Source: Deinococcus indicus
GTDB lineage: Bacteria; Deinococcota; Deinococci; Deinococcales; Deinococcaceae
Length of the DNA: 47,933 bases
Assembly (NCBI RefSeq): GCF_002198095.1
Contig: NZ_NHMK01000023.1
Coordinates: forward strand, 1 to 47,933
Direction: 5' to 3'
Below, piece after piece: positions 1 through 8,406 of this stretch. Each line of letters begins with the position of its first letter. Within the stretch, counting starts at the first letter, position 1. Made by a program: the position numbers and the translations under genes. The notes beneath the pieces were generated by a model. That model was not told the origin of the DNA. It saw only the letters and a list, made by a program, of their open reading frames with translations, and made no database searches.

Positions 1-1033
1 ACGTAAATTCGCCAGCGGAGGAGCGAGTGGCCAGGTGTAGGGAGTCCGGGCTGAACTCGTATTCGCGGACATCTTGGATGGGCTGTCCGATCGGCTCGAG
101 GCTGGGAAGGCGCCGCAACGTGAATTCGTCAATGACGGACCGAGTGGCCAGGTGTAGGGAGTCCGGGCTGAACCCGAACCTGTCGACCCCCTGGATGGGC
201 TTTCCGATCGGCTCGAGGCTGGGAAGGCGCCGCAACGTAAATTCGCCAGCGGAGGAGCGAGTGGCCAGGTGTAGGGAGTCCGGGCTGAACTCGAACCCGC
301 CGACCCCCTGGATGGGCCGTCCGATCGTCTCGAGGCTGGGAAGGCGTTGCAACGTAAATACGTCAATGACGGACCGAGTGGCTAGGTGTAGGGAGTCTGG
401 GTTGATCCCTTGGATGGGCTGTCCGATCGGCTCGAGGCTGGGAAGGCGCCGCAACGTAAATTCGCCAGTGGAGGACCAAGTGGCCAGGTGTAGGGAGTCC
501 GGGCTGAACTCGAACCCGCCGACCCCCTGGATGGGCTGTCCGATCGGCTCGAGGGTGGAAAGGCGCCGCAACGTAAATTCGCCAGTGGAGGACCAAGTGG
601 CCAGGTGTGGGGAGTCCGGGCTGAACTCGAACCCGCTGACCCCCTGGATGGGCTGTCCGATCGGCTCGAGGCTGGAAAGGCGCCGCAACGTAAATTCGCC
701 AGCGGAGGAGCGAGTGGCCAGGTGTAGGGAGTCCGGGCTGAACTCGTATTCGCGGACATCTTGGATGGGCTGTCCGATCGGCTCGAGGCTGGGAAAGCGC
801 CGCAGGGTAGCAATGCGGGCCATACGATCACTAAATGTGAGAATATACTTTGAGTTCAGGCTAAAAGAAGCTGAAATAATGTCTTCTTTATAAATTAGCT
901 GCTCCAGCGGGGGAGAGCCATATAGAGGTTGCATTGCGTTAAATAGAGCACTCTGCGTCTCGAGCGTATCGTAGAGCTTGTTCGCGGAGCTCAGCAGCAG
1001 CAGTCCCAGTTGGCCACGACGCCCACCGATGTT
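1..1033. repeat. Terminal direct repeat (contig end overlap, left copy)
   Basis: These bases recur at 46901-47933 with an offset of 46900. I see only about five differences, at 198, 202, 212, 227 and 538, and all of them lie inside the near-identical WD40-like repeat units. This is what an assembler produces when a circular molecule is written out past its starting point. Joining the ends gives a circle of about 46,900 bp and restores a single open frame across the junction. The mismatches are most simply mis-assigned reads among repeat units, or real heterogeneity of the array. Confidence 0.93.
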
Positions 1034-3394
1034 CTGCCCCTGTGCTACCCACTGTCGAGCAGTTGCGATTCGCGATTGCTCGGCCGCTTGCCGTGCAGCG
1101 AACACAGCGAAGATGCCCAGAATTGCTGCAACGGTGGCAAACGACAGGGCAAGCCAGAGTCGGGCCCGCAGTCCACGGTTTGACCGGATCTGACTCTGTA
1201 GTGCTTTCTCTCGCTCTTCCTCAGCACGGTTCTTCGCCTCATTCAGCTCGCGTTGCTCTGCATCCCTTCGATCTTTTCTTGCCTGACTCGCCTGGATGCT
1301 GCGTGCGAGCAATGATTCCTCGTTCGGCTCCTCAGTTGATTTCTGTTCCGGATTTCTCAGTGCCCTCATGCCAGCTATGCCAGCCTCGACCAGGAGCAGG
1401 TCCTGATCGTCAAGGAGCGCACCAGTCTGATCATCTTTCCAATCGGCGGCGCGGTTTTCCAGAACCCGTCTCGCCCGCTGCCCCGGCCGTCCCGACGATC
1501 GATACTGCTCCTGTACCAGCGGTCCGAGCGTATCGTGCGCTAACCGCGTCGACGCTCGTGATTTCTCGTCCTCCCCCGGCGCGTCCACGATCAGGTAGAG
1601 GTCCTTCGCGGACCGAATCAGGTCTGGCAACACAGCTGACTGATGAGCGTACTGCTCTCTGAGTTCCTCCGGTGAACGCTGCTGGGCGGTGCCCAATCTG
1701 GTCGTGTGGAACTCGAGCACGTCCACAGCCAGCCCCAGCCGTGCTGCCTCCTGCATCGCTTCGGATATCGGCGGACCGTCTCGTCCTTCTCCCTCCGGGA
1801 TATCACCCTCCAGGGTGGCCAACTGGCGTTTCAGGAACGCTTCCAGGTGCGCGTAGTCTTGTTCGAGTGACTGGTACAGCGCCCCATCGAAATGCCGTGT
1901 TGTGGTGCTCTTCCTGGACGCCTCTTCGTACATCGTGGTCAGCAGAAGTTGCAGCGTTGGCCCGACTGGCGAGTTCCGCCGGTCCTCAAGATCGTGTGCG
2001 ATCCGATCCGGCAATCCTTTCTCTATGCTCAGCCCATACCGCGCCACCAGACGTTTTGATTGCGTCGGTCCGACGATCGCCTCGACGATGCCCTCTGCGT
2101 CAAGAGGCTGGAGGAACACCTTCGTGCGCTCTATGCTGCTGGCAGCGAGGGCGGTTTCGATCTCGGGAAGGTATTCTTTGCGGAAGCCCAGGATCACCCT
2201 CGGCCCATTTCCCCCCAGTGGCCCGAGGCGGCCGGGCAGGCCCTCGGCAAGCCCTTTGATGTCGTCCCGGGCAGCCTGCTCACTGCTGGCCCGCGTGATG
2301 GCCTCATCGAGTTGATCCAGGACCACGACGACAGGCTTCTGACCTCCCGGCTCATCCACTGCTTCCGCTACCTTGTCGAGGGCCTGATTCAGCGTACCGA
2401 GCGCTCCCAATGCGGGGTCATATCGTACGTAAGCGACCCGATAGTCGCGTTCCAGCCTGGGGAGGAGGCCAGCGTCGAGCACGCTCGACTTACCCACGCC
2501 GGACTGCCCATAGAGCAGCACGACCGGCGGATAGTTCGGATCGGTGACATGCTCGTAGAGCTGGCGGATTTCCCGCCCCCGGCCGAAGAAGACCTGCGCA
2601 TGCTCGCGTCGGAACGGTTGGAGACCGCGGAACGGTCCTGGCGGCCGATCATCCGGAATGGGACCAGGTGGGAGTGGCGGCAGCCCGAAGGTCGGAGCGT
2701 TGAGGGAGTCTTCCAGCTTCCACTCCCGGGCAGCCTGATCCCCCTCAAGCGTCCACGGCCACGGGCACTGGTCTGTCGGTTTCTTGGTTTCTGGCCGGTA
2801 CAGCTTGCGTGGGTTGTTTACCTGAGCCGTTCCGACCTCTCCCTGAGCCTCGTCGAATGCCTGCTGTACTGACGCACCCGAGACGAGGCTCTGGTAGAAA
2901 TGCACCGCGAAATCCCGCGCCACGGCGTCCTGGATGGCCCGTGACGTGGCGATGACGGCGGGGAGCTGGGTCTCGGCGAGCGCGGTCGGACGACCGTTCT
3001 GGAGCGCTTCGAGGAGAGCCTTGGCTTGTTCCTGGGTGGAGCAGCCGTTCAGGAAGACCAATCGCAGGGAGCCCTGATGGGCCAGGAACGGATGAAGTCC
3101 CGCCGCGTCCACCTCAAACGCTGGCCCTTCGGCCTGCTCGAGCAGGAGCGAGTCACTGTCGGCATGCCCGCCGTAGTGGAATACGGCAACCCGATCGCGA
3201 TACGCACGGAAGGCGCCCAGGACAGTCTCGAGGGTGGCATTAGAGTCGTACTGAACTTCAACGCCCTTCTCCTTGAGCGACTCGAGCGTCTCGCGCACCT
3301 GCCGCAGTTCTTCAGGGATGTTGCGGAGGTAACGACGTCCGTTGCCCTGCTCGTTGGCAAAGGCGAGGAAGATGACTGGTGGGATGCGGTTCAC
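1..3394 (-). CDS. CHAT protease - STAND ATPase - TM - WD40-like protein (5' part; runs off the window start)
   Basis: The frame is open from GTG 3394 to base 1 with no stop, and continues at 46900 down to 45603 when the circle is closed, giving about 1563 aa. Residues 1-215 look like a CHAT (caspase-HetF) protease, with the catalytic pair His77 in FHYGGHAD and Cys118 in LNGCST. Residues 260-700 carry an nSTAND1-type P-loop ATPase: the PFRGLQPF entry motif near 270, Walker A GQSGVGKSS at 296-304, and Walker B VVVVLDQLDE with Asp360. A charged helical stretch (695-735) precedes one predicted membrane span at about 747-768. WD40-like repeats follow from about residue 840. The start is chosen for the GAGAGG Shine-Dalgarno sequence 6 bp upstream and the 40-bp gap from the upstream gene. 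By family knowledge such proteins sense a ligand through the repeats, oligomerise, and activate the protease. The ligand and substrate are unknown. Confidence 0.9.
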   Translation of the reverse strand, partial: MNRIPPVIFLAFANEQGNGRRYLRNIPEELRQVRETLESLKEKGVEVQYDSNATLETVLGAFRAYRDRVAVFHYGGHADSDSLLLEQAEGPAFEVDAAGLHPFLAHQGSLRLVFLNGCSTQEQAKALLEALQNGRPTALAETQLPAVIATSRAIQDAVARDFAVHFYQSLVSGASVQQAFDEAQGEVGTAQVNNPRKLYRPETKKPTDQCPWPWTLEGDQAAREWKLEDSLNAPTFGLPPLPPGPIPDDRPPGPFRGLQPFRREHAQVFFGRGREIRQLYEHVTDPNYPPVVLLYGQSGVGKSSVLDAGLLPRLERDYRVAYVRYDPALGALGTLNQALDKVAEAVDEPGGQKPVVVVLDQLDEAITRASSEQAARDDIKGLAEGLPGRLGPLGGNGPRVILGFRKEYLPEIETALAASSIERTKVFLQPLDAEGIVEAIVGPTQSKRLVARYGLSIEKGLPDRIAHDLEDRRNSPVGPTLQLLLTTMYEEASRKSTTTRHFDGALYQSLEQDYAHLEAFLKRQLATLEGDIPEGEGRDGPPISEAMQEAARLGLAVDVLEFHTTRLGTAQQRSPEELREQYAHQSAVLPDLIRSAKDLYLIVDAPGEDEKSRASTRLAHDTLGPLVQEQYRSSGRPGQRARRVLENRAADWKDDQTGALLDDQDLLLVEAGIAGMRALRNPEQKSTEEPNEESLLARSIQASQARKDRRDAEQRELNEAKNRAEEEREKALQSQIRSNRGLRARLWLALSFATVAAILGIFAVFAARQAAEQSRIATARQWVAQGQNIGGRRGQLGLLLLSSANKLYDTLETQSALFNAMQPLYGSPPLEQLIYKEDIISASFSLNSKYILTFSDRMARIATLRRFPSLEPIGQPIQDVREYEFSPDSLHLATRSSAGEFTLRRLSSLEPIGQPIQGVSGFEFSPDSPHLATWSSTGEFTLRRLSTLEPIGQPIQGVGGFEFSPDSLHLATWSSTGEFTLRRLPSLEPIGQPIQGINPDSLHLATRSVIDVFTLQRLPSLETIGRPIQGVGGFEFSPDSLHLATRSSAGEFTLRRLPSLEPIGKPIQGVDRFGFSPDSLHLATRSVIDEFTLRRLPSLEPIGQPIQDVREYEFSPDSLHLATRSSAGEFT

Positions 3395-3434
3395 TGCACG
3401 CCTCTCTCGTTGCTGGACACGACTTACCTCGCTT

Positions 3435-4490
3435 CTAGGCGTGGTTGTCGGGCGCGGCCTGGGCGACGACGGAATCCACATCCATCCCGTCCGCCCGACG
3501 CACCGATCCGACGACATAGCCCGGTCGACGTCGATTTGAGCCTTCCCCCGCTCCGCCCCCTGTTGCGCCATTCCCTGCGCAGTTGCAGACCTTGGTAAAT
3601 GCCGGGGTCCACTCCCGCATTTCACTTACCGCCCTGGTCTGCGGGTCGTACATGCCCAGCGTCGTTTCCGACCACGCCACACCCGTGATGAACGACCGCC
3701 GGGAGGACGAAGTCGCCGCGGTCCTCTGCCCGATGGACGTCATCCGCTTGAAGGTCAGCCCTCTCCCGGCCCTGTTCCAGCCGAACCGCGACGCCATCGC
3801 CACTACTACCGGACTCAGCCACTCCACCGTGCCGTCGTCTCCGCTCCGACCGGGCCGGAAGCCGATCAGGTTGTCCAGCGTGAAGAAGAACAGATGGGCC
3901 GTCGCCCCACCGTCGAAGCGCGGGTCGCCCGCGAAGGTGTGGTGGTGCGCGACGCCCTTGGCACGCTGCTCCCTGGAGAGCTCGACGGCGACGAACGGCT
4001 GCCAGTTGCCGTAGACCTTGCTGTACTGGAAGCCAGCGTCCACCGCGCCGCGCAGGCCCGGCCCCCACCCGCCCACGTACACGAAAGGCAACTCGTCGTT
4101 GTCGAATCCCCCCACCTCCGCATCCCCTTCTGGTTGGACCGCACGAGGGACCTCTCGGGCCGGAAATCCAGTGGGGATCCCTCTGGGGAGGCGAACGGTC
4201 GCACGCATACAGTTGGCGGCGCCGGCACGGTCGGGAAGGGTGTAGACACGGCGGTAGGGGCCGGTCGTGCTGGTGCAAGCCGGCTCGGGGTTCGGAGCGC
4301 GTGTCTCCGGCTGAGCATCGTCCGGAGGGGAATGAGTGTCCTCAACCGCATGGTCGCTCCCTGAACCGACAGGAGGCCCAACCCAGATGCGCTGGCCCTC
4401 CTCGTCGATGTAAAGGAAGCCCCGACCTGCTTCTGCAGGCAGGAGAGACATGAGGAGATCGAGAGAACGGTCCGTCTCGGGTGGCGTCAT
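3435..4490 (-). CDS. Protein of unknown function, first gene of the CHAT/caspase operon
   Basis: A 351-aa product with ATG at 4490 preceded by GTGGAGGG at good spacing. I do not recognise the family. The N terminus (1-30) is acidic and leucine-rich. Residues 60-110 are proline- and charge-rich. The centre (about 130-270) is rich in aromatic residues and glycine with alternating hydrophobics (YVGGWGPGLRG, HLFFFTLDN), as in a beta-sandwich, and contains a His cluster HHHTF. No signal peptide or membrane span is visible. It ends 40 bp before the GTG of the CHAT-STAND gene on the same strand, so the two are probably co-transcribed. A role as regulator, adaptor or protease substrate of that system is inference from position only. 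Confidence 0.75.
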   Translation of the reverse strand: MTPPETDRSLDLLMSLLPAEAGRGFLYIDEEGQRIWVGPPVGSGSDHAVEDTHSPPDDAQPETRAPNPEPACTSTTGPYRRVYTLPDRAGAANCMRATVRLPRGIPTGFPAREVPRAVQPEGDAEVGGFDNDELPFVYVGGWGPGLRGAVDAGFQYSKVYGNWQPFVAVELSREQRAKGVAHHHTFAGDPRFDGGATAHLFFFTLDNLIGFRPGRSGDDGTVEWLSPVVVAMASRFGWNRAGRGLTFKRMTSIGQRTAATSSSRRSFITGVAWSETTLGMYDPQTRAVSEMREWTPAFTKVCNCAGNGATGGGAGEGSNRRRPGYVVGSVRRADGMDVDSVVAQAAPDNHA

Positions 4491-4972
4491 CGGTGCCCTC
4501 CACTGGAGGAACGCTAAGGGACGAGCCCCGTCCCGTATGGTTCTGTAGCGTCCGAGAGACTTGATTGTGTCCGACGGGAAAAGGCTCGGCTCTCAGCCGA
4601 AGTGTGGGTCGGCGAATGTGACACGGTGCCAGTGCAAGTGACCTGTGTGTGCAACATGAGCATACACAATCCGTAAGAGGAAGGTGAGGCCCGAGCTGAT
4701 GGTTGATGACAACAGCTCTCGGCAGGAGCCACTCTCCTGTTGTGAACGCCGGAAATGCCGCAGGGCACGACCCGGGTCCGACAACCTATCCTTGAGATTG
4801 CGTGGCGGCGCGGACCTTGAGCTGCCGAAACCCAGAAAACGTGGCTAGCCGTCCTCGTTAGACGCGTTTGAGAGTGGCTGGCACGTCGGTTTTCACTTCA
4901 TCTCATAAAATCTGTCAGGCGGTCAGGATGCGACCTAACTCTTCGGTGACTCCGTTTAAAAAGTGAGGCAAC
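4491..4972. promoter_or_regulatory. Divergent intergenic region with small inverted repeats
   Basis: No credible gene. The region separates the minus-strand CHAT operon from the plus-strand HEAT-like gene, so it should hold both promoters. It contains several short inverted repeats: TCGGCT/AGCCGA at 4586-4600 with a 3-nt loop, CAGGAG/CTCCTG near 4725-4740, and GAGCTG/CAGCTC near 4695-4720. I could not assign -35 and -10 boxes with confidence. Confidence 0.4.
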
Positions 4973-5506
4973 GTGAAAGAATTTATTCATGAAGTAGTCG
5001 TTCGCATCATAGAAGCTTCCAAAAACCCCAATCTTACGCAAGATGAAATTGAGTCATTGAATTATGACGATTACCAGTCAGAAGTTATAGAATCTCTGAT
5101 GAAAATATTTATAGATTACTCAGATGAATATATAAAATCTAGGGCTATGGATGGTATTATGCATTTCAAAGGTTTCGATAGAGAGGAATTCCTAATCAAA
5201 GAATTTGAATCTGCAGATGAAAGATGGCAGGGGGCGATTATTGGCAGGCTAGGCAGCATGTCAACTTTAAAGGCAATCGGTGCATTGATTACGATTGCTA
5301 AATTTGACTCCGATGCAGACAACCGGTATCTAGCCGTAAAACAGTTGGCTAACCATGGCACTCCTAGTAATCTGGAAGATTTGCAATGGATATACAATAA
5401 TGATGATGGAGAGGATTATGAAGGATTTAAAGTTTCTGACGCAGCGAGGATAACTATGAATAAAATTTTATCCAGGCATCCGAACGAATCATTATTCAGA
5501 GAGTAG
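4973..5506 (+). CDS. HEAT-repeat-like small protein, low-GC orphan
   Basis: A 177-aa acidic, mostly helical protein starting at GTG 4973, with GAGG just upstream. The pattern of paired helices (residues 60-150: DEYIKSRAMDGIMHF, ERWQGAIIGRLGSM, LKAIGALITIAKFD, NRYLAVKQLANHG) resembles HEAT/PBS-lyase repeats, often seen in scaffold or immunity proteins. The base composition is strikingly AT-rich compared with the GC-rich plasmid genes around it, which points to recent horizontal acquisition. It has no co-directional neighbour and faces away from the CHAT operon. An immunity or anti-phage accessory role is possible but not shown. Confidence 0.75.
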   Translation: MKEFIHEVVVRIIEASKNPNLTQDEIESLNYDDYQSEVIESLMKIFIDYSDEYIKSRAMDGIMHFKGFDREEFLIKEFESADERWQGAIIGRLGSMSTLKAIGALITIAKFDSDADNRYLAVKQLANHGTPSNLEDLQWIYNNDDGEDYEGFKVSDAARITMNKILSRHPNESLFRE

Positions 5507-5538
5507 TTTTTATTGTTTCTGTAACAATTAATTAGATT

Positions 5539-5590
5539 TATATGGTTCATGTCATACAGCACTTACCTGTTGTATAACATGAACCATATA
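5539..5590. terminator. Long perfect hairpin downstream of the HEAT-like gene
   Basis: Arms TATATGGTTCATGT (5539-5552) and its exact complement (5577-5590) give 14 paired bases. After one mismatch, five more pairs form (ATACA/TGTAT, 5554-5558 with 5571-5575), leaving a 12-nt loop. It begins 33 bp after the stop codon and lacks a clear run of T on the plus strand, so it may be a bidirectional terminator or the remnant of a mobile element rather than a classical intrinsic terminator. Confidence 0.6.
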
Positions 5591-5914
5591 GATTGTCTGC
5601 ACAAGCAAAGACCATATAGCTCTGCTCTCTGTACCGGACACCTTGCCTTCAAGTTGCGCCTAGCGTATGAAATATGTATGGTCTGTGATTAGCAATTGTT
5701 TTTCCTGTCAAGCGGACAAGGCCGGGGGGGCGGCCCGTGGTTGAACAGGAGACCAGTCGTAGGTCCGGTGTTCAGGCTACCGGTTGCATCTGACAAGTGG
5801 TCTGCTCCCGGAAAGCTGGACGGTACGAAGTATGCCCGCTCGCCTGAGCCGAGTCTCTACTTCATAACGTCTCAGTTTTGCCTCGGGGCAGGTCCATCCC
5901 CTTCCCGCCGTCAT
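5591..5914. other. Non-coding stretch between HEAT-like gene and recombinase
   Basis: No gene supported. The first part is AT-rich like the HEAT-like gene, and composition switches to GC-rich near 5710, which may mark the edge of the acquired segment. Confidence 0.35.
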
Positions 5915-6877
5915 TCACCAGTTGGCGAGGGCGTCTGGCAGAGCCGTGTCGGCCCATTTGGCATACACCCTGGTGGTTTCCAGGGAGGCGTGGCCGAGGT
6001 GTCGGGCGGCGTGTTCGAGGCTGCCGGTCTGGCGGACGAGGCGGGTGCCGGCGTAGTGCCGAAACGCATGCCAACCTCGGTAGCGACTCTCGGCCCGGGT
6101 CGCGATGACTTTCAGGCGTTGCCGGGCGGCGCTCTGGGTGCCGCCGATGACGGGGTCGGTGCGGGGGAGGGTCTGGAGGGCCTGAATCAGGCTCCGGGTG
6201 AGGGCGATCCGACGGAGCTTTCCGCCTTTGCCGTGGCGGACGGTGAGCAGGCCGCCCTGGAGGTCCACGTCCGCCCACTGGAGGGTCAGCGCCTCTTCGA
6301 TGCGCAGGCCAGCGTGGGCACAGAGGAGGATCAATGCCTGGTCGCGTGGGGCGGCCATTTTGAGGAGGGCCTTGACCTCGGCGTCGGTGTACGGTTGACG
6401 TTTATCCCAGGCGGCGGTCTTCTCGCGTTGGGGGCGGGCGTCGGCGAACGGATCGACGGTGGTCACGCCGGCCCAGCGCAGGGCGCGGAACAGGGCCCTG
6501 GCGGCGGCGAGGTGAACGCGGACGCTGGATGGAGCCAGACCAGCATGTTCGAGTGACCTTATATATAAGGCCCCGCCGTCGCGTTCGGGGCGGATGAGGC
6601 TGAACGCGGAGCGTTCCGCGTGTCGGAGCAGCCGGGCGACTCCTTCCCGGTAGGCACGGGCCGTGCGGGCGGAGAGGCCGGCGCCAGCCGCGCCATAGAG
6701 AACGGTATGAGCTTCGGTGAGGGACCACAGGGTTTCCTGGTCGAGGTGCTGGGCGGCGAGCATGGCGCGTCGGCGTCGCTCCTCGGGGGTGAGGTCGGTC
6801 CAACCCCGAGCGGAGTGGAGGGGGTCGCCTTGGAACCGCTCGATTGTTAGGCCAGGGGGGTGTGATTCGATTTTCAT
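5915..6877 (-). CDS. Tyrosine recombinase / integrase (XerC/D-like)
   Basis: A 320-aa site-specific recombinase of normal length for the family. Residues 55-150 form a SAM-like core-binding domain (SARTARAYREGVARLLRH). The catalytic domain shows the expected residues in order: Arg in HAGLRIEEAL, Lys in RHGKGGKLRR, HxxR in HAFRHYAGT, His in LGHASLETT, and the nucleophilic Tyr in TRVYAKW. It probably resolves plasmid multimers or integrates a mobile unit. It is transcribed away from the TnpB-like element that starts some 200 bp to its right. A short palindrome lies just upstream of its start. No attachment sites could be identified. Confidence 0.92.
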   Translation of the reverse strand: MKIESHPPGLTIERFQGDPLHSARGWTDLTPEERRRRAMLAAQHLDQETLWSLTEAHTVLYGAAGAGLSARTARAYREGVARLLRHAERSAFSLIRPERDGGALYIRSLEHAGLAPSSVRVHLAAARALFRALRWAGVTTVDPFADARPQREKTAAWDKRQPYTDAEVKALLKMAAPRDQALILLCAHAGLRIEEALTLQWADVDLQGGLLTVRHGKGGKLRRIALTRSLIQALQTLPRTDPVIGGTQSAARQRLKVIATRAESRYRGWHAFRHYAGTRLVRQTGSLEHAARHLGHASLETTRVYAKWADTALPDALANW

Positions 6878-6897
6878 ACCGAGATCAGATTACCTGT

Positions 6898-6915
6898 TGC
6901 TAACATTCGTTAGCA
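6898..6915. promoter_or_regulatory. Inverted repeat upstream of the recombinase
   Basis: TGCTAAC (6898-6904) and GTTAGCA (6909-6915) around a 4-bp spacer, 21 bp upstream of the recombinase ATG. The symmetry and position suggest an operator or a recombinase core site. Function is inferred. Confidence 0.45.
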
Positions 6916-7058
6916 GTCGCATCGCTGGTCTGCTCCAAAACTGGAGGCATGCTTGTAACGACCCTCCCAGCAGCACGTGAATGTTTTCCCCGATGACCTG
7001 ACAGAGGGTGGAGTGGGAGGGGACGGCCTCCATCGCCCCCGATCTCAACCCCGTGAAA

Positions 7059-7079
7059 CCCCCGGCCGCAGGCCGGGGG
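7059..7079 (+). other. GC-rich hairpin at the left edge of the TnpB-like element
   Basis: CCCCCGGCC (7059-7067), loop GCA, GGCCGGGGG (7071-7079): a perfect 9-bp stem ending 10 bp before the GTG of the TnpB-like gene. In IS200/IS605-type elements, imperfect palindromes near the ends are recognised by the transposase. Here it could also be a cis-regulatory leader hairpin. A similar GC hairpin occurs at the far right (13933-13961). Confidence 0.6.
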
Positions 7080-7089
7080 AAAGAATGGC

Positions 7090-8406
7090 GTGCCCAACCA
7101 TCTCATCTCCGTTCCCACCACCCTCCGTCCCACCACCGAGCAGGCCCGCCGCCTGTCCGACATCGTCCAGCAGGCCAACCACCTGCACCTCACGCTCCGG
7201 CGTTGGCTCCGACTCCGCGCTGCCGGCGTCGTTCTGACGCTCCGCGCGGCGCTGGATCAGGTCGCTGCCGGACAGCCCCTGCCCGATGTGCACGACCGCT
7301 GTGAGCTCCAGCTGCCCGCAGCGGCCCTGGATGAGGTGCGCGCGTTGACCGTCGCCGATCTGCCCCAGATCTGGGGCCTCCTCTCGCCAGCCACGGTCCG
7401 GGCCATCTGCCACAGCAACGCCAAACGACTCGAAAATCGGCGCACCGGTCGAGCGGCCGAACTGCTGCCGCTCCGTCCCCTCAACGCCGTCCCCATGGAC
7501 GCGAGCGTGCAACCGCTCGACGAGTTCCATATCCTCCTCGACGGCCTGCGGACGCCCATCGTCGCCGACGTGTGGATGCTCCCCGCCGACCTGATGGACG
7601 CCCTGCTCATCGCCGCCGACGAACAGACCCGTCAGGCCCGGCAGTACGTCACCGACACCTGTGAGCGCGTGATCCGCGGCGAGCCGTCGGCGTTGACCGC
7701 TCTCTACGCCGACGCGTCCAAGATCGGCGAGCGCCTGCTCCGATCGGCCACGAGACAGATCGACCAGACGCGCCCGCACCGTGCCGATTACGTGCAGTTG
7801 AGGGTCGTGACCGAGCCGGCCGGCGGACAGGTCCACCAGCTCGTGTGGACGGTCCGGGTCCCGTACGGTCACCGTCCACTCGCATCGATCGACGACACGA
7901 TCGGCGTCGATCTGGGCGTGCGCAACCTCGCTACGCTGGCGGACGACAGCAGTGACTGGCACGTCCCCCGCCAGACGACCACCTGGGACCTCCCGGCCCC
8001 CGACCCCGACGACTCGCACCAGCTGCTGATACACGCCCTGGCCCGCCGCGCGGTGTTCGAACGGCACCGCGCCGACCTGGAGCTCACTCTGCAGCAGATC
8101 CTCTCCTACCGCCGCGCCCATCTGGAGGAACTCGACTACGACGGCATGCGCGACCACGGCCGGGTCCCCTGGGCGGGGGAGGCGATGCAACTGAGCGGAG
8201 CCAGCAGCCTCACCGGCTGGGTGCAGATGCTCAAGGACGTGACCGGTACGCGGGTGCGCATGGTGGATCCGGCGGGTACGAGCAGCCGGTGCCCCCACTG
8301 CCATCGGCCGTGCCGCCGGATCAGCCCGTTCGTGGTGACCACATGCCCCGTGCACGGCGACATGGACGCCGACGTCGTCGGCGCCCGCATGATCCGCAAG
8401 GGCTGA
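7090..8406 (+). CDS. TnpB-like RuvC nuclease
   Basis: A 438-aa protein with the TnpB/Cas12-type layout. The N terminus (residues 4-45) has the PTxEQ-type entry helix (RPTTEQARRLSDIV). The split RuvC site is complete: Asp274 in IGVDLGVRNLATL, Glu346/347 in HLEELDYDGM, and Asp426 in GDMDADVVGARMI. Between the last two lies the zinc finger C401-x2-C404 ... C419-x2-H422, following the family motif DPAGTSSRC. By family knowledge this is an RNA-guided DNA nuclease associated with transposons. The guide RNA is not identified. The GTG start directly follows the 7059 hairpin. The stop overlaps the next ATG (TGATG), so the genes are translationally coupled. The central region (about 60-260) is divergent from ordinary TnpB. 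Confidence 0.85.
   Translation: MPNHLISVPTTLRPTTEQARRLSDIVQQANHLHLTLRRWLRLRAAGVVLTLRAALDQVAAGQPLPDVHDRCELQLPAAALDEVRALTVADLPQIWGLLSPATVRAICHSNAKRLENRRTGRAAELLPLRPLNAVPMDASVQPLDEFHILLDGLRTPIVADVWMLPADLMDALLIAADEQTRQARQYVTDTCERVIRGEPSALTALYADASKIGERLLRSATRQIDQTRPHRADYVQLRVVTEPAGGQVHQLVWTVRVPYGHRPLASIDDTIGVDLGVRNLATLADDSSDWHVPRQTTTWDLPAPDPDDSHQLLIHALARRAVFERHRADLELTLQQILSYRRAHLEELDYDGMRDHGRVPWAGEAMQLSGASSLTGWVQMLKDVTGTRVRMVDPAGTSSRCPHCHRPCRRISPFVVTTCPVHGDMDADVVGARMIRKG

Noticed and set aside
27..893. Plus-strand repetitive open frame (288 aa, Arg/Ser-rich)
   Set aside because: It is the antisense of the WD40-like repeat array; the minus frame has the propeller motifs and connects to the CHAT-STAND domains. 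The same applies to the 561-aa plus frame at 46108-47793.
2060..2872. Plus-strand 270-aa open frame
   Set aside because: It is antisense to the STAND ATPase, whose frame shows Walker A and B; no recognisable motif in this direction.
7051..7079. GTGAAACCCCC as a CRISPR-type repeat beside the TnpB-like gene
   Set aside because: Only one copy is present and it forms a single hairpin, so there is no array.
7045..8355. Minus-strand 436-aa open frame
   Set aside because: Antisense to the TnpB-like gene; the plus frame has the complete RuvC and zinc-finger motifs.
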